From: CAVWSM01 sp963798505
GTDB lineage: Bacteria; Actinomycetota; Actinomycetes; Jiangellales; Jiangellaceae
NCBI GenBank assembly: GCA_963798505.1
Contig: CAWCTX010000005.1
Span: 1,234,566-1,298,565, forward strand
Direction of reading: 5' to 3'
DNA: 64,000 nucleotides
Position numbers and translations under genes: made by a program. Shown in pieces: positions 22,544-32,284 of this stretch (its first letter is position 1; every line of letters starts with the position of its first letter). The notes below the pieces were generated by a model that worked only from the letters and a program-made list of their open reading frames with translations, was not told the origin of the DNA and made no database searches.

Positions 22544-24309
22544 TTGGCCACCATCGCCGCGAGGTGGTCGACCACGGAGTCGACCTCGAGGTGGGTGCGC
22601 TCGCCCGTGCGACGGTCCTTGAGCTCGACCTTGCCGTCGGCGAGGCCGCGTCCGACCACGAGGATCGTCGGCACGCCGAGCAGCTCGGAGTCGTTGAACT
22701 TGACCCCGGGCGACACGCCCTGGCGGTCGTCGAGGAGCACGCGCACGCCGCGCTCGGCGAGCTCGCCGCCGATGCGCTCCGCAGCCTCGACGATGCTGGC
22801 ATCCTTGCCGGCGGCCACGATGTGAACGTCGGCGGGAGCCACGGCCTGCGGCCAGCACAGGCCCGCCTCGTCGGCCGTCTGCTCGGCGATGGCTGCGACC
22901 GCGCGCGAGACCCCGATGCCGTAGGAGCCCATCGTGACGACGACCTGCTTGCCAGTCTCGTCGAGCACCTTGAGGTCGAGCGCCTCTGCGTACTTGCGGC
23001 CCAGCTGGAAGATGTGCCCGAGCTCGATGCCCCGAGCCAGCTCGAGGCGCCCCCCGCAGACCGGGCAATCGTCGCCCTCGCGGACCTCCGCGGCCTCGAT
23101 GGTGCCGTCGGGAGCGAAGTCGCGGCCCGCCACGAGGTCGGCGACGTGCTTGCCGATCTCGTTGGCGCCGGTGATCCAGCGGGTGCCCTCGCTGACGCGG
23201 GGGTCGACGAGGTAGCGGATCTTCGACCCGGACTCGTTGCCGAGGACCTGAGGCCCGATGTAGCCGCGGACGAGCCCCGGGTGGGCGGCGAAGTCCTCGT
23301 CGGTGAACGGCTCGACCTCGGCCGGGCTCACCTGCGCCTCGAGCCGCTTGAGGTCGACGTCGCGGTCGCCGGGAAGACCGATCACCAGCGGCTCGGCACG
23401 GCCGTCGGGGTAGACCAGCTTGACCACGACGTTCTTGAGGGTGTCGGCGGCAGTCCAGGCGCGGTCGGCGCGGCGCAGGTCGTCGCGACCGTTGAACAGG
23501 TCGACGAGGGTCTCGATCGTCGGCGTGGCGGGCGTGTCCTCCACGTGCGCCGCCGGCACGTCGCCGTAGGGCAGCGCGGCGGGCGCCGGCGTCGTGACCG
23601 CCTCGACATTGGCCGCGTAGTCGCCGTTGACGCACCGCACGAACGTGTCTTCGCCGTTGGCCGCGACGGCGAGGAACTCCTCGGAGGCGCTGCCTCCCAT
23701 GGCGCCCGACATCGCAGACACGATGACGTAGTCCAGCCCAAGCCGATCGAAGGTCTTGATGTAGGCCGCGCGGTGCAGCTCGTAGGACCGCTGCAGCCCG
23801 GCGTCGTCGACGTCGAAGGAGTAGGAGTCCTTCATGATGAACTCGCGGCCGCGCAGGATGCCGGCGCGCGGCCGGGCCTCGTCGCGATATTTGGTCTGGA
23901 TCTGGTAAAGCGAGAGCGGCAGGTCCTTGTAGGACGAATAGATGTCCTTGACGGTGAGCGTGAACATCTCCTCGTGCGTGGGGCCGAGCAGGTAGTCGGC
24001 AGCCTTGCGGTCCTTGAGCCGGAAGATGTTGTCGCCGTATTCCGTCCACCGGTTGGTCGCCTCGTAGGGCTCGCGCGGCAGGAGGGCGGGAAAGCTGAGC
24101 TCCTGCGCGCCCATGCGGTCCATCTCCTCGCGGACGATCCGCTCCACGTTGCGCAGCACCGTCAGCCCCAGCGGCAGCCAGGTGAAGATGCCCGGCGCGA
24201 CCCGGCGGATGTAGCCGGCGCGCACCAGCAGACGGTGGCTCGGCACCTCGGCGTCGGCCGGGTCCTCGCGAAGCGTACGCAGGAACAGGGTCGACATCCG
24301 CAGGATCAT
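22540..24309 (-). CDS. proS: Prolyl-tRNA synthetase (bacterial type)
   Basis: ProRS charges tRNA-Pro. The 589-residue protein has class II motifs: motif 2 in TKYRDEARPRAGILRGREFIMKDSYSF and motif 3 in GSYGIGVSRAVAAIAEQ. An insertion domain of the editing type lies between them (AEPLVIGLPGDRDVDLKRL, ADLVAGRDFAPDG). The C-terminal anticodon-binding domain ends VVDHLAAMVAK. The start is ATG 24309 (MILRMSTLFLRTLREDPADA). The stop overlaps the HAD gene by four bases. Confidence 0.97.
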   Translation of the reverse strand: MILRMSTLFLRTLREDPADAEVPSHRLLVRAGYIRRVAPGIFTWLPLGLTVLRNVERIVREEMDRMGAQELSFPALLPREPYEATNRWTEYGDNIFRLKDRKAADYLLGPTHEEMFTLTVKDIYSSYKDLPLSLYQIQTKYRDEARPRAGILRGREFIMKDSYSFDVDDAGLQRSYELHRAAYIKTFDRLGLDYVIVSAMSGAMGGSASEEFLAVAANGEDTFVRCVNGDYAANVEAVTTPAPAALPYGDVPAAHVEDTPATPTIETLVDLFNGRDDLRRADRAWTAADTLKNVVVKLVYPDGRAEPLVIGLPGDRDVDLKRLEAQVSPAEVEPFTDEDFAAHPGLVRGYIGPQVLGNESGSKIRYLVDPRVSEGTRWITGANEIGKHVADLVAGRDFAPDGTIEAAEVREGDDCPVCGGRLELARGIELGHIFQLGRKYAEALDLKVLDETGKQVVVTMGSYGIGVSRAVAAIAEQTADEAGLCWPQAVAPADVHIVAAGKDASIVEAAERIGGELAERGVRVLLDDRQGVSPGVKFNDSELLGVPTILVVGRGLADGKVELKDRRTGERTHLEVDSVVDHLAAMVAK

Positions 24310-24366
24310 GCCCGCGAGGATATCGGCGCCCGGGGACGGAACCGGAACGGGTTTCTCGTGATGGGC

Positions 24367-25575
24367 CTAAGCCGCCGGCAGCAGCCCGGCCGCCGGGCCG
24401 CCCCGGCTCTCCACCACCTGCGTCGTCCGCGCCAGCGCCTCCTCGAGCCGCGCGCGTGTCGCGCTGCCGTAGTCGCCGGTGCTCAGCGCGCGCCGGATGT
24501 CCAAGACGCGACGCGGGGCGTCGTCGGTCATGAGCAGTGGGACGTACTCGGCGGAGGTGACGACGTACCGTCCGTCGGGCTGCTCGGCGAACCCGAAGCG
24601 GACCAGCAAGCCCTCGTCGTTCGCAGGCCCCGGGGTCGCGTGCGCGGACACGAGGTTGCCCATGCCGTAGACGACCCAGGTCTTGCCGATCCTCTCGATC
24701 GGCTGGACGACGTGCGCGTGATGTCCGATCAGGATGTCGATCTCGGGCGACTGGGCGAGGACACCGGCCACCTGCCGCTGCTGGGCGTTGGGCTCGTGCT
24801 CGTACTCGTCACCCCAGTGCAGCGCCGCCACCACGACCTCCGCCCCGTGCTGCCGCGCCGCGGCGGCGTCGGCGACGACCCGCTGCGGGTCAAGGAGGTT
24901 GGCCCGCCAGGTGTCTCCGTTGGGGTAAGGGACGCCATTGAAGCCGTACGTATAGGACAGCAGGCCGACCCTGACGCCGTTCACGTCGAGCACCGTCGTC
25001 TGAGCCGCCTCGTCGGCGGTGCGCGCGGAGCCGACATGCCTGATCTGCGCCGCGTCGAGCTCGTCGAGGGTGCGCTGCACCCCGGCTGCGCCCTGGTCGA
25101 AGGTGTGGTTGCTCGCGGTGCTGCACGCGTCATAGCCGGTGGCGGCGACCGCGTCGACGATCTGCGGCGGCGAGGAGAAGCCGGGATATCCCTTGTACGG
25201 GCCGCCGCGCGGCGCGAGCGGGGTCTCGAGGTGGCAGAGGCCCAGGTGGGCGCTCTCCACGTACGGACGGACGGCCGCCAGCATCGGCTGGAAGTCCATC
25301 GGCGACCTACCGGTCTGAGCGGCATCCCGCTCGGCCTGCTGCCAGAGCGCCGGGTGCAGCAGCAGGTCGCCGGTGGCCACCAGGGTGAAGGTCCGCGGCA
25401 CGGGCGGAGCCGATGTCGACTGGGCGGGGGTGGCGGTCGCGGTGGCACTTGTCGCGAGGGGTTCGGTCGGCGTGGCCGTGGGGCTGCTGCCGCCGCCGCA
25501 GCCGGCGAGGCCGAGGACGACGGCCAGCACGGCCGCGGCTGCGCCGCCGTTTCTACGCCAAACCCGTACGAACAT
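24367..25575 (-). CDS. CapA-family lipoprotein (poly-gamma-glutamate synthesis type metallophosphatase)
   Basis: The 402-residue protein has a signal peptide with lipobox VVLGLAGC and a Thr/Ala/Pro-rich linker. A CapA/calcineurin-like domain follows, with metal-binding motifs ATGDLLLHP, CHLETPLAP, STASNHTFDQGAAG, LHWGDEYEHEP and GHHAHVVQPIE. It should be anchored outside the membrane. True CapA acts with CapB/C in polyglutamate synthesis, but no such partners are present here, so the substrate is unknown. The start is ATG 25575. Confidence 0.88.
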   Translation of the reverse strand: MFVRVWRRNGGAAAAVLAVVLGLAGCGGGSSPTATPTEPLATSATATATPAQSTSAPPVPRTFTLVATGDLLLHPALWQQAERDAAQTGRSPMDFQPMLAAVRPYVESAHLGLCHLETPLAPRGGPYKGYPGFSSPPQIVDAVAATGYDACSTASNHTFDQGAAGVQRTLDELDAAQIRHVGSARTADEAAQTTVLDVNGVRVGLLSYTYGFNGVPYPNGDTWRANLLDPQRVVADAAAARQHGAEVVVAALHWGDEYEHEPNAQQRQVAGVLAQSPEIDILIGHHAHVVQPIERIGKTWVVYGMGNLVSAHATPGPANDEGLLVRFGFAEQPDGRYVVTSAEYVPLLMTDDAPRRVLDIRRALSTGDYGSATRARLEEALARTTQVVESRGGPAAGLLPAA

Positions 25576-25629
25576 GGCGTCAATGATGCGCGATGCCGGC
25601 GGGTGCTCCGTGCCGCGGCGCGTGCGTTG

Positions 25630-26469
25630 TCAGAACAGCACGCTCGCGAAGGTGTTGACCTCGTGGAAGCCGGTGCGCCGGTAGGCCGCCCGGGCGCGGA
25701 CGTTGAAATCGTTGACGTACAGCGACACGACCGGCGCGATCTCGGCCATGGCGTGCGCGACGACAGCTGCCATGCCGGGCGCGGCGATCCCTTCTCCACG
25801 GCGCGCCGGGTCAACCCACACGCCCTGGACCTGGCAGGCGCGCGAGGACGCCGCCCCGACGTCGGCCTTGAAGACGACGCGGCCGTCCTCGATGCGGGCG
25901 AAGGTGCGGCCGTTGCGGATCAGCTCGGCCACCCGCGCCCGGTAGAGGGCCATCCCGCCGTCGGCCACCGGTGACACGCCGACCTCTTCGGTGAACATGG
26001 CCACCGACGCCGGCAGCAGGATGTCGATCTCGCCGGCCCGGACGGGGCGGACAAGTGGGTCCGGATCGATGAACGGGACTCTGTCGATGGCCATCACGGG
26101 CTGGCTGAGCCGCTCTTCGCGGGCCGGCCCCCACGCCGGCCGCAGCCGCTCCCACAGCGGGAGGACAGCGCCGGCGGGACCGACGATGGACGAGCAGCGC
26201 CGCCCTTCCCGGGTGGCGTGGTCGGCGAACGCCTGCGCGGCCGACTCGTCGGCCTGCACCGGGACGAGGTTGGCGCCCGAGTAGCAGGCGGCCGAGAGCC
26301 GCCCGTTGTCGTAGTAGCCCCACATCTCCGCGCCGAGCCGGTCGCTCCTCGAGGAGGCCTCCAGCCGTGAGGTCACGAACACGTTGGCGACCGGGTCGCG
26401 ATCGAGCAGCGCGACGATCTCGGGCCGGTCGGCCCCGGTGAGCCGGCGGACGGTCGCGGTCCTCAGCAC
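25630..26469 (-). CDS. DUF4081 + GNAT acetyltransferase (Rv2867c-like)
   Basis: The 279-residue protein has an N-terminal DUF4081 region (RPEIVALLDRDPVANVFVTSRLEA, WGYYDNGRLSAACYSGANLVPV). Its C-terminal GNAT domain has VQGVWVDPARRGEGIAAPGMAAVVAHA as the acetyl-CoA loop and SLYVNDFNVRARAAYRRTGFHEV. The order dxr-rip1-ispG-this gene equals M. tuberculosis Rv2870c to Rv2867c. Its substrate is unknown. The start is ATG 26469. Confidence 0.9.
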   Translation of the reverse strand: MLRTATVRRLTGADRPEIVALLDRDPVANVFVTSRLEASSRSDRLGAEMWGYYDNGRLSAACYSGANLVPVQADESAAQAFADHATREGRRCSSIVGPAGAVLPLWERLRPAWGPAREERLSQPVMAIDRVPFIDPDPLVRPVRAGEIDILLPASVAMFTEEVGVSPVADGGMALYRARVAELIRNGRTFARIEDGRVVFKADVGAASSRACQVQGVWVDPARRGEGIAAPGMAAVVAHAMAEIAPVVSLYVNDFNVRARAAYRRTGFHEVNTFASVLF

Positions 26470-26493
26470 GCGTGCAGCGTAACCGCCCGCCCC

Positions 26494-26530
26494 GCGACCT
26501 GTCAGAACGTCAGAACGGCTGACCTGGGCG
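26494..26530 (+). repeat. TTGTCAG-type dispersed repeat, single copy
   Basis: The 37-base unit begins GCGACCTGTCAGAACGTCAG and ends GGCTGACCTGGGCG. It matches the reverse complement of 46624-46662 at most positions and that of 36389-36423 closely. It lies just after the ispG stop in the ispG-GNAT gap; both flanking genes are on the minus strand. Confidence 0.7.
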
Positions 26531-26551
26531 GGCCGGTCTGCCTCTGCCGGC

Positions 26552-27707
26552 TCAGCTCACGGAGACCGACGGCTCGCCGCTCCCGACGCCGGCCGCCTCC
26601 ATCTCGTCGGCGATACGCATGGCCTCGTCGATGAGGGTCTCGACGATCTGCGACTCCGGGACCGTCTTGACAACCTCGCCCTTGACGAAGATCTGGCCCT
26701 TGCCGTTGCCGGAGGCGACGCCGAGGTCGGCCTCGCGGGCCTCCCCGGGGCCGTTCACGACGCACCCCATCACGGCGACGCGCAGCGGCACCGTCATGCC
26801 CTCGAGCCCGGCGGTGACCGCGTCGGCGAGCTTGTAGACGTCGACCTGCGCCCGCCCGCACGACGGGCACGACACGATCTCGAGCTTGCGCTGGCGGAGG
26901 TTGAGCGACTCGAGGATCTTGAGGCCGACCTTGACCTCCTCGACCGGAGGCGCCGACAGGGAGACACGGATGGTGTCGCCGATGCCCTTGGACAGCAGCG
27001 CGCCGAACGCGACCGCCGACTTGATCGTGCCTTGGAACGCCGGACCGGCCTCGGTGACCCCCAGATGCAGCGGGTAGTCGCACTGCTCGGCCAGCAGCTC
27101 GTAGGCCCGCACCATCACCACGGGGTCGTGGTGCTTCACAGAGATCTTGAAGTCCCCGAAGCCGTGCTCTTCGAACAGGCTCGCCTCCCACAGCGCCGAC
27201 TCGACGAGGGCCTCCGGGAGTGGGCTTGCCGTGCTTGGCGAGCAGTCGCTTGTCGAGCGACCCCGCGTTGACGCCGATGCGGATCGACACCCCGGCCTCG
27301 GCGGCGGCGCGGGCGATCTCGCCCACCTTGTCGTCGAACGCCTTGATGTTGCCGGGGTTGACGCGCACCGCGGCGCAGCCGGCGTCGATCGCCGCGAACA
27401 CGTACTTCGGCTGGAAGTGGATGTCGGCGATCACCGGGATCTGCGACTTGCGGGCGATCGCCGGCAGCGCCTCGGCGTCGTCCTGGCTCGGCACCGCGAC
27501 GCGCACGATGTCGCAGCCGGAGGCGGTCAGCTCGGCAATCTGCTGCAGAGTCGCGTTGATGTCAGTCGTGGGCGTCGTCGTCATTGACTGCACCGAGATC
27601 GGCGCGTCACCGCCGACGAGCACCTTGCCCACCTTGATCTGGCGGGTTGGTCGCCGCGGAGAGAGGACGGGAGGGGGCAGTGCAGGCATGCCGAGGGAGA
27701 CGCTCAC
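26552..27707 (-). CDS. ispG: 4-hydroxy-3-methylbut-2-enyl-diphosphate synthase (frameshifted in this sequence)
   Basis: IspG is the [4Fe-4S] enzyme of the MEP isoprenoid pathway. The N-terminal barrel is read from GTG 27707 (PTRQIKVGKVLVGGDAPISVQSMTTTPTTD, VNPGNIKAF, RIGVNAGSLDKRLL). The remainder, in another frame, has SVKHHDPVVMV, LHLGVTEAG, and the cluster ligands in VSCPSCGRAQVD and GCVVNGPGEA. The break is in the GGG run 27216-27218; removing one base gives GKPTPEALVESALWEASLFEEHGF, the expected sequence. It is in one operon with rip1 and dxr, and dxr is also in the MEP pathway. Confidence 0.95.
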
Positions 27708-27730
27708 GTGCTCGATTGTCCCATCCCGCG

Positions 27731-29029
27731 TCAGTCGGAGAGGCGGACCGGGTTGACGATGTCGGCATAGAGCAACAGCACCGACATGACCACCAGCACA
27801 CTCGCGACCGCGTAGGCCAGCGGCAGAGCACGAGCGACGTCGACCGGCTTGGGCTCCGGGCGGTTGGTCAGCCGCGCCCACCCGCGCTTGATGCCCTCCC
27901 AGATCGCGCCCGCGGCGTGGCCGCCGTCGAGCGGCAGCAGCGGGATGAGGTTGAACAGCGCGATCGCCATGTTGAACGACGCGACCAGCAGGAGGAACCC
28001 GGCGAGCTTGTCCACGAAGTCGGTGTCGAGGGAGGCGATCTCGCCGCCGATGCGGCCTGCCCCGACAATGCCGACTGGCGAGTCGTCGCCGCGCTCTTCA
28101 CCGCCGAACGCGGCTTGCCACACGTCGACCATGCGGCTCGGGATGGACAGGACGGCCTGGGCGCTGCGGACGGTGAAGTCGCCGATGAAGGCGGCCACCT
28201 CGCCCGGACCCTGCCGGTCGCGCTCGGTCGTGGCCGCCACGCCGAGGTAGCCCACCTCGGTCGGGTCGGCACTCGGGTCGTCGGGATCGAGCCGCTCGGT
28301 TTGCACGAGCGTCGGCTCGAGTACGACCTCCTGGCCGTCCCGCACCACGGTCACCTCGACGGTGCCCTCGGACGACCGGATGGCCTCCGAGACGTCGCTC
28401 CACTCGTCGACGGGCTGGCCATTGAACGCGACGATTTCGTCGCCCGGCAGGAACCCGGCAGCGGCCGCCGGCGACGGGTCGTCGCCGTCCTCACAGACGG
28501 TGCGGTCCTCGGAGACGGGAATCACACACTCGGGCACCGTCGCCACGGTCTTCGTCGGCACCGACAGCCCGATGCCCACCAGCACGATCGTGGCCACGAC
28601 GACGGCGATGAGCACGTTCATCGCCGGGCCGCCCAGCATGATGATCAGCTTTTGCCACCACGGCTTGCGGTAGAAGATGCGCCCCTCGTCGCCCGGCTGG
28701 ATCTCCTCCTTGGCCGCCCGCCGCGCATCGTCGACCAGCGCCTGGAACGGGCCGGTGCTGGCCCGCCGCAGCGTGCGCGGGTCGTCGCCCGGCTCCGGGG
28801 GCAGCATGCCGATCATGCGGATGTAGCCGCCCAGTGGGATGGCCTTGAAGCCGTACTCGGTGTCGCCGCGTCGCCGGGACCAGACGGTATTGCCGAAGCC
28901 GACCATGTATTGAGTGACCTTGACGCCGAACCGCTTGGCCGGCACCAAGTGACCAACCTCATGCAGCGCGATCGACAAGAGCAGCGCGAGGAAGAAGCCG
29001 ACGATGCCAAGGAGGGCGAGCCAGTTCAC
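27731..29029 (-). CDS. rip1: Site-2 zinc protease Rip1/RseP (M50)
   Basis: An intramembrane metalloprotease that cleaves anti-sigma factors and other membrane substrates. The 432-residue protein has HEVGH (residues 23-27) in the first membrane helix, VGFGNTVWSRRRGDTEYGFKAIPLGGYIRM, one PDZ domain (AAAGFLPGDEIVAFNGQPVDEWSDV), and the C-terminal NLIPLLPLDGGHAAGAIWE that supplies the third zinc ligand. GTG 29029 overlaps the dxr stop. The dxr-rip1-ispG arrangement is conserved in actinobacteria. Confidence 0.95.
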   Translation of the reverse strand: MNWLALLGIVGFFLALLLSIALHEVGHLVPAKRFGVKVTQYMVGFGNTVWSRRRGDTEYGFKAIPLGGYIRMIGMLPPEPGDDPRTLRRASTGPFQALVDDARRAAKEEIQPGDEGRIFYRKPWWQKLIIMLGGPAMNVLIAVVVATIVLVGIGLSVPTKTVATVPECVIPVSEDRTVCEDGDDPSPAAAAGFLPGDEIVAFNGQPVDEWSDVSEAIRSSEGTVEVTVVRDGQEVVLEPTLVQTERLDPDDPSADPTEVGYLGVAATTERDRQGPGEVAAFIGDFTVRSAQAVLSIPSRMVDVWQAAFGGEERGDDSPVGIVGAGRIGGEIASLDTDFVDKLAGFLLLVASFNMAIALFNLIPLLPLDGGHAAGAIWEGIKRGWARLTNRPEPKPVDVARALPLAYAVASVLVVMSVLLLYADIVNPVRLSD

Positions 29030-30240
29030 GACGTGCGCACCTCCTCGATCTTGCGGCGCGCCCGGTCGCGAGCCCACTCCTCGGCCTGCAGAACGTCCTG
29101 GAGGGTCAGCGCGTTCCCGGTCAAGGCATGTTCAGCGTGCTCATCGAGCAGGTCCTCGACGGTGTCGACGATGCCGAGGAACGGCAGCCGCCCGTCATGG
29201 AACGCCATCACGCACTCCTCGTTGGCGGCGTTGTAGACCGCAGGAGCGGTGCCGCCGCGCTGCCCCACCTCCCGCGCCAGCCGTACGGCGGGGAAGGCGG
29301 CATCGTCGAGCGGCTCGAACTCCCACGTCGAAGCGGTCGACCAGTCGCAGGCGGCCGCCGCGCCGGGCACCCGGTCGGGCCAGCCGAGGCCCAGGGCGAT
29401 CGGCAGCCGCATGTCGGGCGGGCTGGCCTGGGCCAGCGTCGATCCGTCGACGAACTCGACCATCGAGTGCACGTACGACTGCGGATGAACGACGACGTCG
29501 ATGCGATCGAACGGTACGTCGAAGAGCAGGTGCGCCTCGATCACCTCGAGGCCCTTGTTGACCAAGGTCGCGCTGTTGGTCGTCACCATGAGGCCCATGT
29601 CCCAGGTGGGGTGGGCGAGAGCCTGCTGCGGCGTGACGTCGACGAGCTCCTCGCGCCGGCGGCCGCGGAACGGCCCGCCGCTGGCGGTCAGCACCAGCCG
29701 CTGGACCTCCTCGGCGCGCCCGCCGCGAAGCGCCTGCGCCAGCGCGGAGTGCTCGGAGTCGACGGGAACGATCTGCCCCGGTGCCGCGGCGGCTTTCACC
29801 AGCGGCCCACCGACGATCAGCGACTCCTTGTTGGCGAGCGCGAGCGTGTGTCCGGCCTCCAGCGCCGCCAGAGTCGGCGCGAGCCCGATCGAGCCGGTGA
29901 TGGCGTTGAGCACCACGTCACAGTCGTAGCCGGCCAGCTCGGCGCAGGCGTCCGGCCCAGCCAGCACCTTGGGCACCGCATAGTCGCCCGACGAGTAGCC
30001 GCGGCGCTGCGCCTCGGCATAGAACGCCAACAACAGGTCCTGCGCTGCGGTTGCCCGGGCCACGGCCACCACGTCCACGCCCAGCTCGAGCGCCTGCCGG
30101 GCGAGCAGCTCCACGTCGCCGCCGCCGGCAGCCAGGCCGACCACCCGGAACCGGTCGGGGTTGCGGCGCACCACGTCAATGGCCTGCGTCCCGACCGATC
30201 CAGTGGATCCGAGGACCACGACGTCACGGGGGCTGCTCAC
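29026..30240 (-). CDS. dxr: 1-deoxy-D-xylulose-5-phosphate reductoisomerase
   Basis: DXR makes 2-C-methyl-erythritol-4-phosphate, the second MEP-pathway step and the fosmidomycin target. The 404-residue protein has the NADPH motif VVVLGSTGSVGTQAIDVV, NAITGSIGLAPTLAAL, ALANKESLIVGG, PVDSEHSALAQAL, and LTASGGPFRG. The start is GTG 30240; the longer open frame upstream is not family-like. It is the first gene of the operon and divergent from the ABC substrate-binding gene. Confidence 0.96.
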   Translation of the reverse strand: MSSPRDVVVLGSTGSVGTQAIDVVRRNPDRFRVVGLAAGGGDVELLARQALELGVDVVAVARATAAQDLLLAFYAEAQRRGYSSGDYAVPKVLAGPDACAELAGYDCDVVLNAITGSIGLAPTLAALEAGHTLALANKESLIVGGPLVKAAAAPGQIVPVDSEHSALAQALRGGRAEEVQRLVLTASGGPFRGRRREELVDVTPQQALAHPTWDMGLMVTTNSATLVNKGLEVIEAHLLFDVPFDRIDVVVHPQSYVHSMVEFVDGSTLAQASPPDMRLPIALGLGWPDRVPGAAAACDWSTASTWEFEPLDDAAFPAVRLAREVGQRGGTAPAVYNAANEECVMAFHDGRLPFLGIVDTVEDLLDEHAEHALTGNALTLQDVLQAEEWARDRARRKIEEVRTS

Positions 30241-30314
30241 CCGGTTATTGTCTCCCACGCCGCGGGATGCATGGAGCGTCATCAGAACGTGACCCGTCCG
30301 CGACCCCCCAGCCG

Positions 30315-30362
30315 TTGACCCGCGGGAAACCGGGCTGGTAGACCAATGGCACAACCCGGTTT
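30315..30362 (+). promoter_or_regulatory. Probable promoter with a hairpin across it
   Basis: TTGACC (30315-30320) and TAGACC (30339-30344), 18 bases apart, resemble an actinobacterial housekeeping promoter for the peptide-transport operon, giving a leader of about 70 bases. AAACCGGG (30327-30334) and CCCGGTTT (30355-30362) form an eight-pair inverted repeat around the -10 region and likely start, which could be an operator. Confidence 0.4.
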
Positions 30363-30421
30363 GGGCTGATTCGGCTCGCCCGGGCGATGTTCCTTCCACG
30401 ATTGCGAGGTTCGACGGCACC

Positions 30422-32275
30422 ATGGCTCGCCTCTCCCCAGCCTTCGCGCTGGCCGACCGCCGCAGGCACCGCCGCCTGAAGGCCGTCGCCGCCGGCGCGC
30501 TCGCCGTGCTGATCGGCACCGTGTCCGCCGGCGCCGGCACCGCCACCGCCCAAGCGAGCGACGACGCCCAGGACGAGAAGGTCCTCACCGTCGCCATCTC
30601 GCAGGAGGTCGACTCGCTGAGCCCCTTCCTGGCGGTGCGCGTGATCACCACGATGCTCGGCCGGCTGCAGTACGACTTCCTCACCAACTACGACCCCAAG
30701 ACCGGCGAGTCGATCCCGGCCCTGGCCGAGTCCTGGGACACCTCCGAGGACGGCCTGACCTGGACGTTCAAGATCCGCGAGGAGGCGAAGTGGACCGACG
30801 GTGAGGACATCACCGCCGAGGACGTCGCCTGGACGTTCAACACGATGATGACGGACGAGGCCGCGGCGACCGCCAACGGCAACTTCGTCGAGAACTTCAA
30901 GACGGTCGAGGCGACCGACGAGGACACCGTCGAGATCACCCTCGAGAAGCCGCAGGCCACCATGCTCGCCCTCGACGTGCCGATCCTTCCCAAGCACATC
31001 TGGGAGAACGTCGAGGACTTCGCCGAGTTCAACAATGACGAGCAGTTCCCGATCGTCGGGAGCGGCCCCTTCATCCTCACCGAGTACGACGTCAACCAGT
31101 CGATCACCCTGGAGCCGAACCCGGACTTCTGGAACGGCGCGCCCGGGTTCGACAAACTCGTTTTCCGTTACTACAACGACTCCGACGCTCAGGTCGAGGC
31201 GCTCAAGAAGGGCGAGGTCACGTTCGTCTCCGGCCTCACGCCGGCGCAGGCCGACTCACTGCGCAACGAGCCCAACATCACCGTCAACCAGGCCAAGGGC
31301 AAGCGGTTCCAGGGCATGACGCTCAACCCGGGCGCCAAGACCCAGGGCGGCCAGGCGTTCGGTGACGGCAACCCCGCATTGCAGGACCCTGTCGTACGCA
31401 AGGCACTCGTGCAGACCATCGACCGCGAGGCCATCTACGACGTCTCCTACGGCGGCTACGGCGAGGCCAACGGCGGCTACATCCCGTCGCGCTACTCGAT
31501 CTACCACTGGGAGCCCGAGAGCGGGGACGTTGTGCCGTTCGACATCGAGGCGGCCAACACCGCGCTCGACGAGGCCGGCTACGTGCTCGGCGGCGACGGC
31601 GTGCGCGTCTCCCCCGCGGGCCAGCGGCTGTCGTTCCGGTTCAACGTGCACGCCAACAACCCGCAGTACGTCCAGTCTGCCGAGATGATGCGCGAGTGGG
31701 CGGCCGAGGCCGGCATCGAGCTCAAGGTCGAGCCGGTCGAGGAGGTCGGGGCGCTGCTCGACGCAGGCACCTACGACATCCTCACCACGGGCTGGACGGT
31801 CAACCCCGACCCCGACTACATCATGTCGATCAACCTCTGCAGTGGACTGCCGGCAGAGATCGGTGGCCCTTACCTGAGCGACGCCTACTTCTGTGACGAG
31901 GAGTACGACAGCCTCTACCAGGACCAGGTCGCCGAGCTCGATGTCGACGCCCGTGCGGGCATCGTCAAGGACATGCAGAAGATCCTCTACGACACCAACG
32001 TCTTCGTGGTGTGGGGATACGCCGACGCGCTCGAGGCCTACCGCAGCGACGTGATCGAGAGCATCCAGACCCAGCCGGACCCGGGCGGCAACATCTACGG
32101 CCAGGACGGCTACTGGAGCTGGTGGAGCGCCGTTCCAGTTGGCGCTGAGGAGTCCGCTGGGGACAGCAACATGGGTGCGGTGGTGGGCGTCGCGGCCGGC
32201 GCCGCGGTCGTGCTCGCCGGAGGTGCCTTCCTGCTGATGCGCCGCAGGTCTGCCACCGCCGACGAACGCGAGTAA
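30422..32275 (+). CDS. ABC transporter substrate-binding protein, peptide type (SBP_bac_5), C-terminally anchored
   Basis: The 617-residue extracellular peptide-binding protein has an N-terminal signal segment (LKAVAAGALAVLIGTVSAGAGTATAQA). The SBP_bac_5 fold follows: LTVAISQEVDSLSPFLA, PALAESWDTSEDGLTWTFKIREEAKWTDGEDITAEDV, PIVGSGPFILTEY, and VRKALVQTIDREAIYD. Unusually, it ends with a membrane helix (AVVGVAAGAAVVLAGGAFLLM) and RRR stop-transfer, so a C-terminal anchor replaces a lipobox. It is the first gene of a five-gene importer operon. Confidence 0.93.
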   Translation: MARLSPAFALADRRRHRRLKAVAAGALAVLIGTVSAGAGTATAQASDDAQDEKVLTVAISQEVDSLSPFLAVRVITTMLGRLQYDFLTNYDPKTGESIPALAESWDTSEDGLTWTFKIREEAKWTDGEDITAEDVAWTFNTMMTDEAAATANGNFVENFKTVEATDEDTVEITLEKPQATMLALDVPILPKHIWENVEDFAEFNNDEQFPIVGSGPFILTEYDVNQSITLEPNPDFWNGAPGFDKLVFRYYNDSDAQVEALKKGEVTFVSGLTPAQADSLRNEPNITVNQAKGKRFQGMTLNPGAKTQGGQAFGDGNPALQDPVVRKALVQTIDREAIYDVSYGGYGEANGGYIPSRYSIYHWEPESGDVVPFDIEAANTALDEAGYVLGGDGVRVSPAGQRLSFRFNVHANNPQYVQSAEMMREWAAEAGIELKVEPVEEVGALLDAGTYDILTTGWTVNPDPDYIMSINLCSGLPAEIGGPYLSDAYFCDEEYDSLYQDQVAELDVDARAGIVKDMQKILYDTNVFVVWGYADALEAYRSDVIESIQTQPDPGGNIYGQDGYWSWWSAVPVGAEESAGDSNMGAVVGVAAGAAVVLAGGAFLLMRRRSATADERE

Positions 32276-32284
32276 CACGGGCGC

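Noticed and set aside
24367..25575. A full capsule polyglutamate locus at capA
   Set aside because: No capB, capC or capE-like gene adjoins it.
21721..25974. A 1417-codon open frame on the plus strand
   Set aside because: It runs antisense to proS, the HAD gene and capA, all with clear family motifs. The Arg/Val/Asp-rich translation is the normal high-GC shadow.
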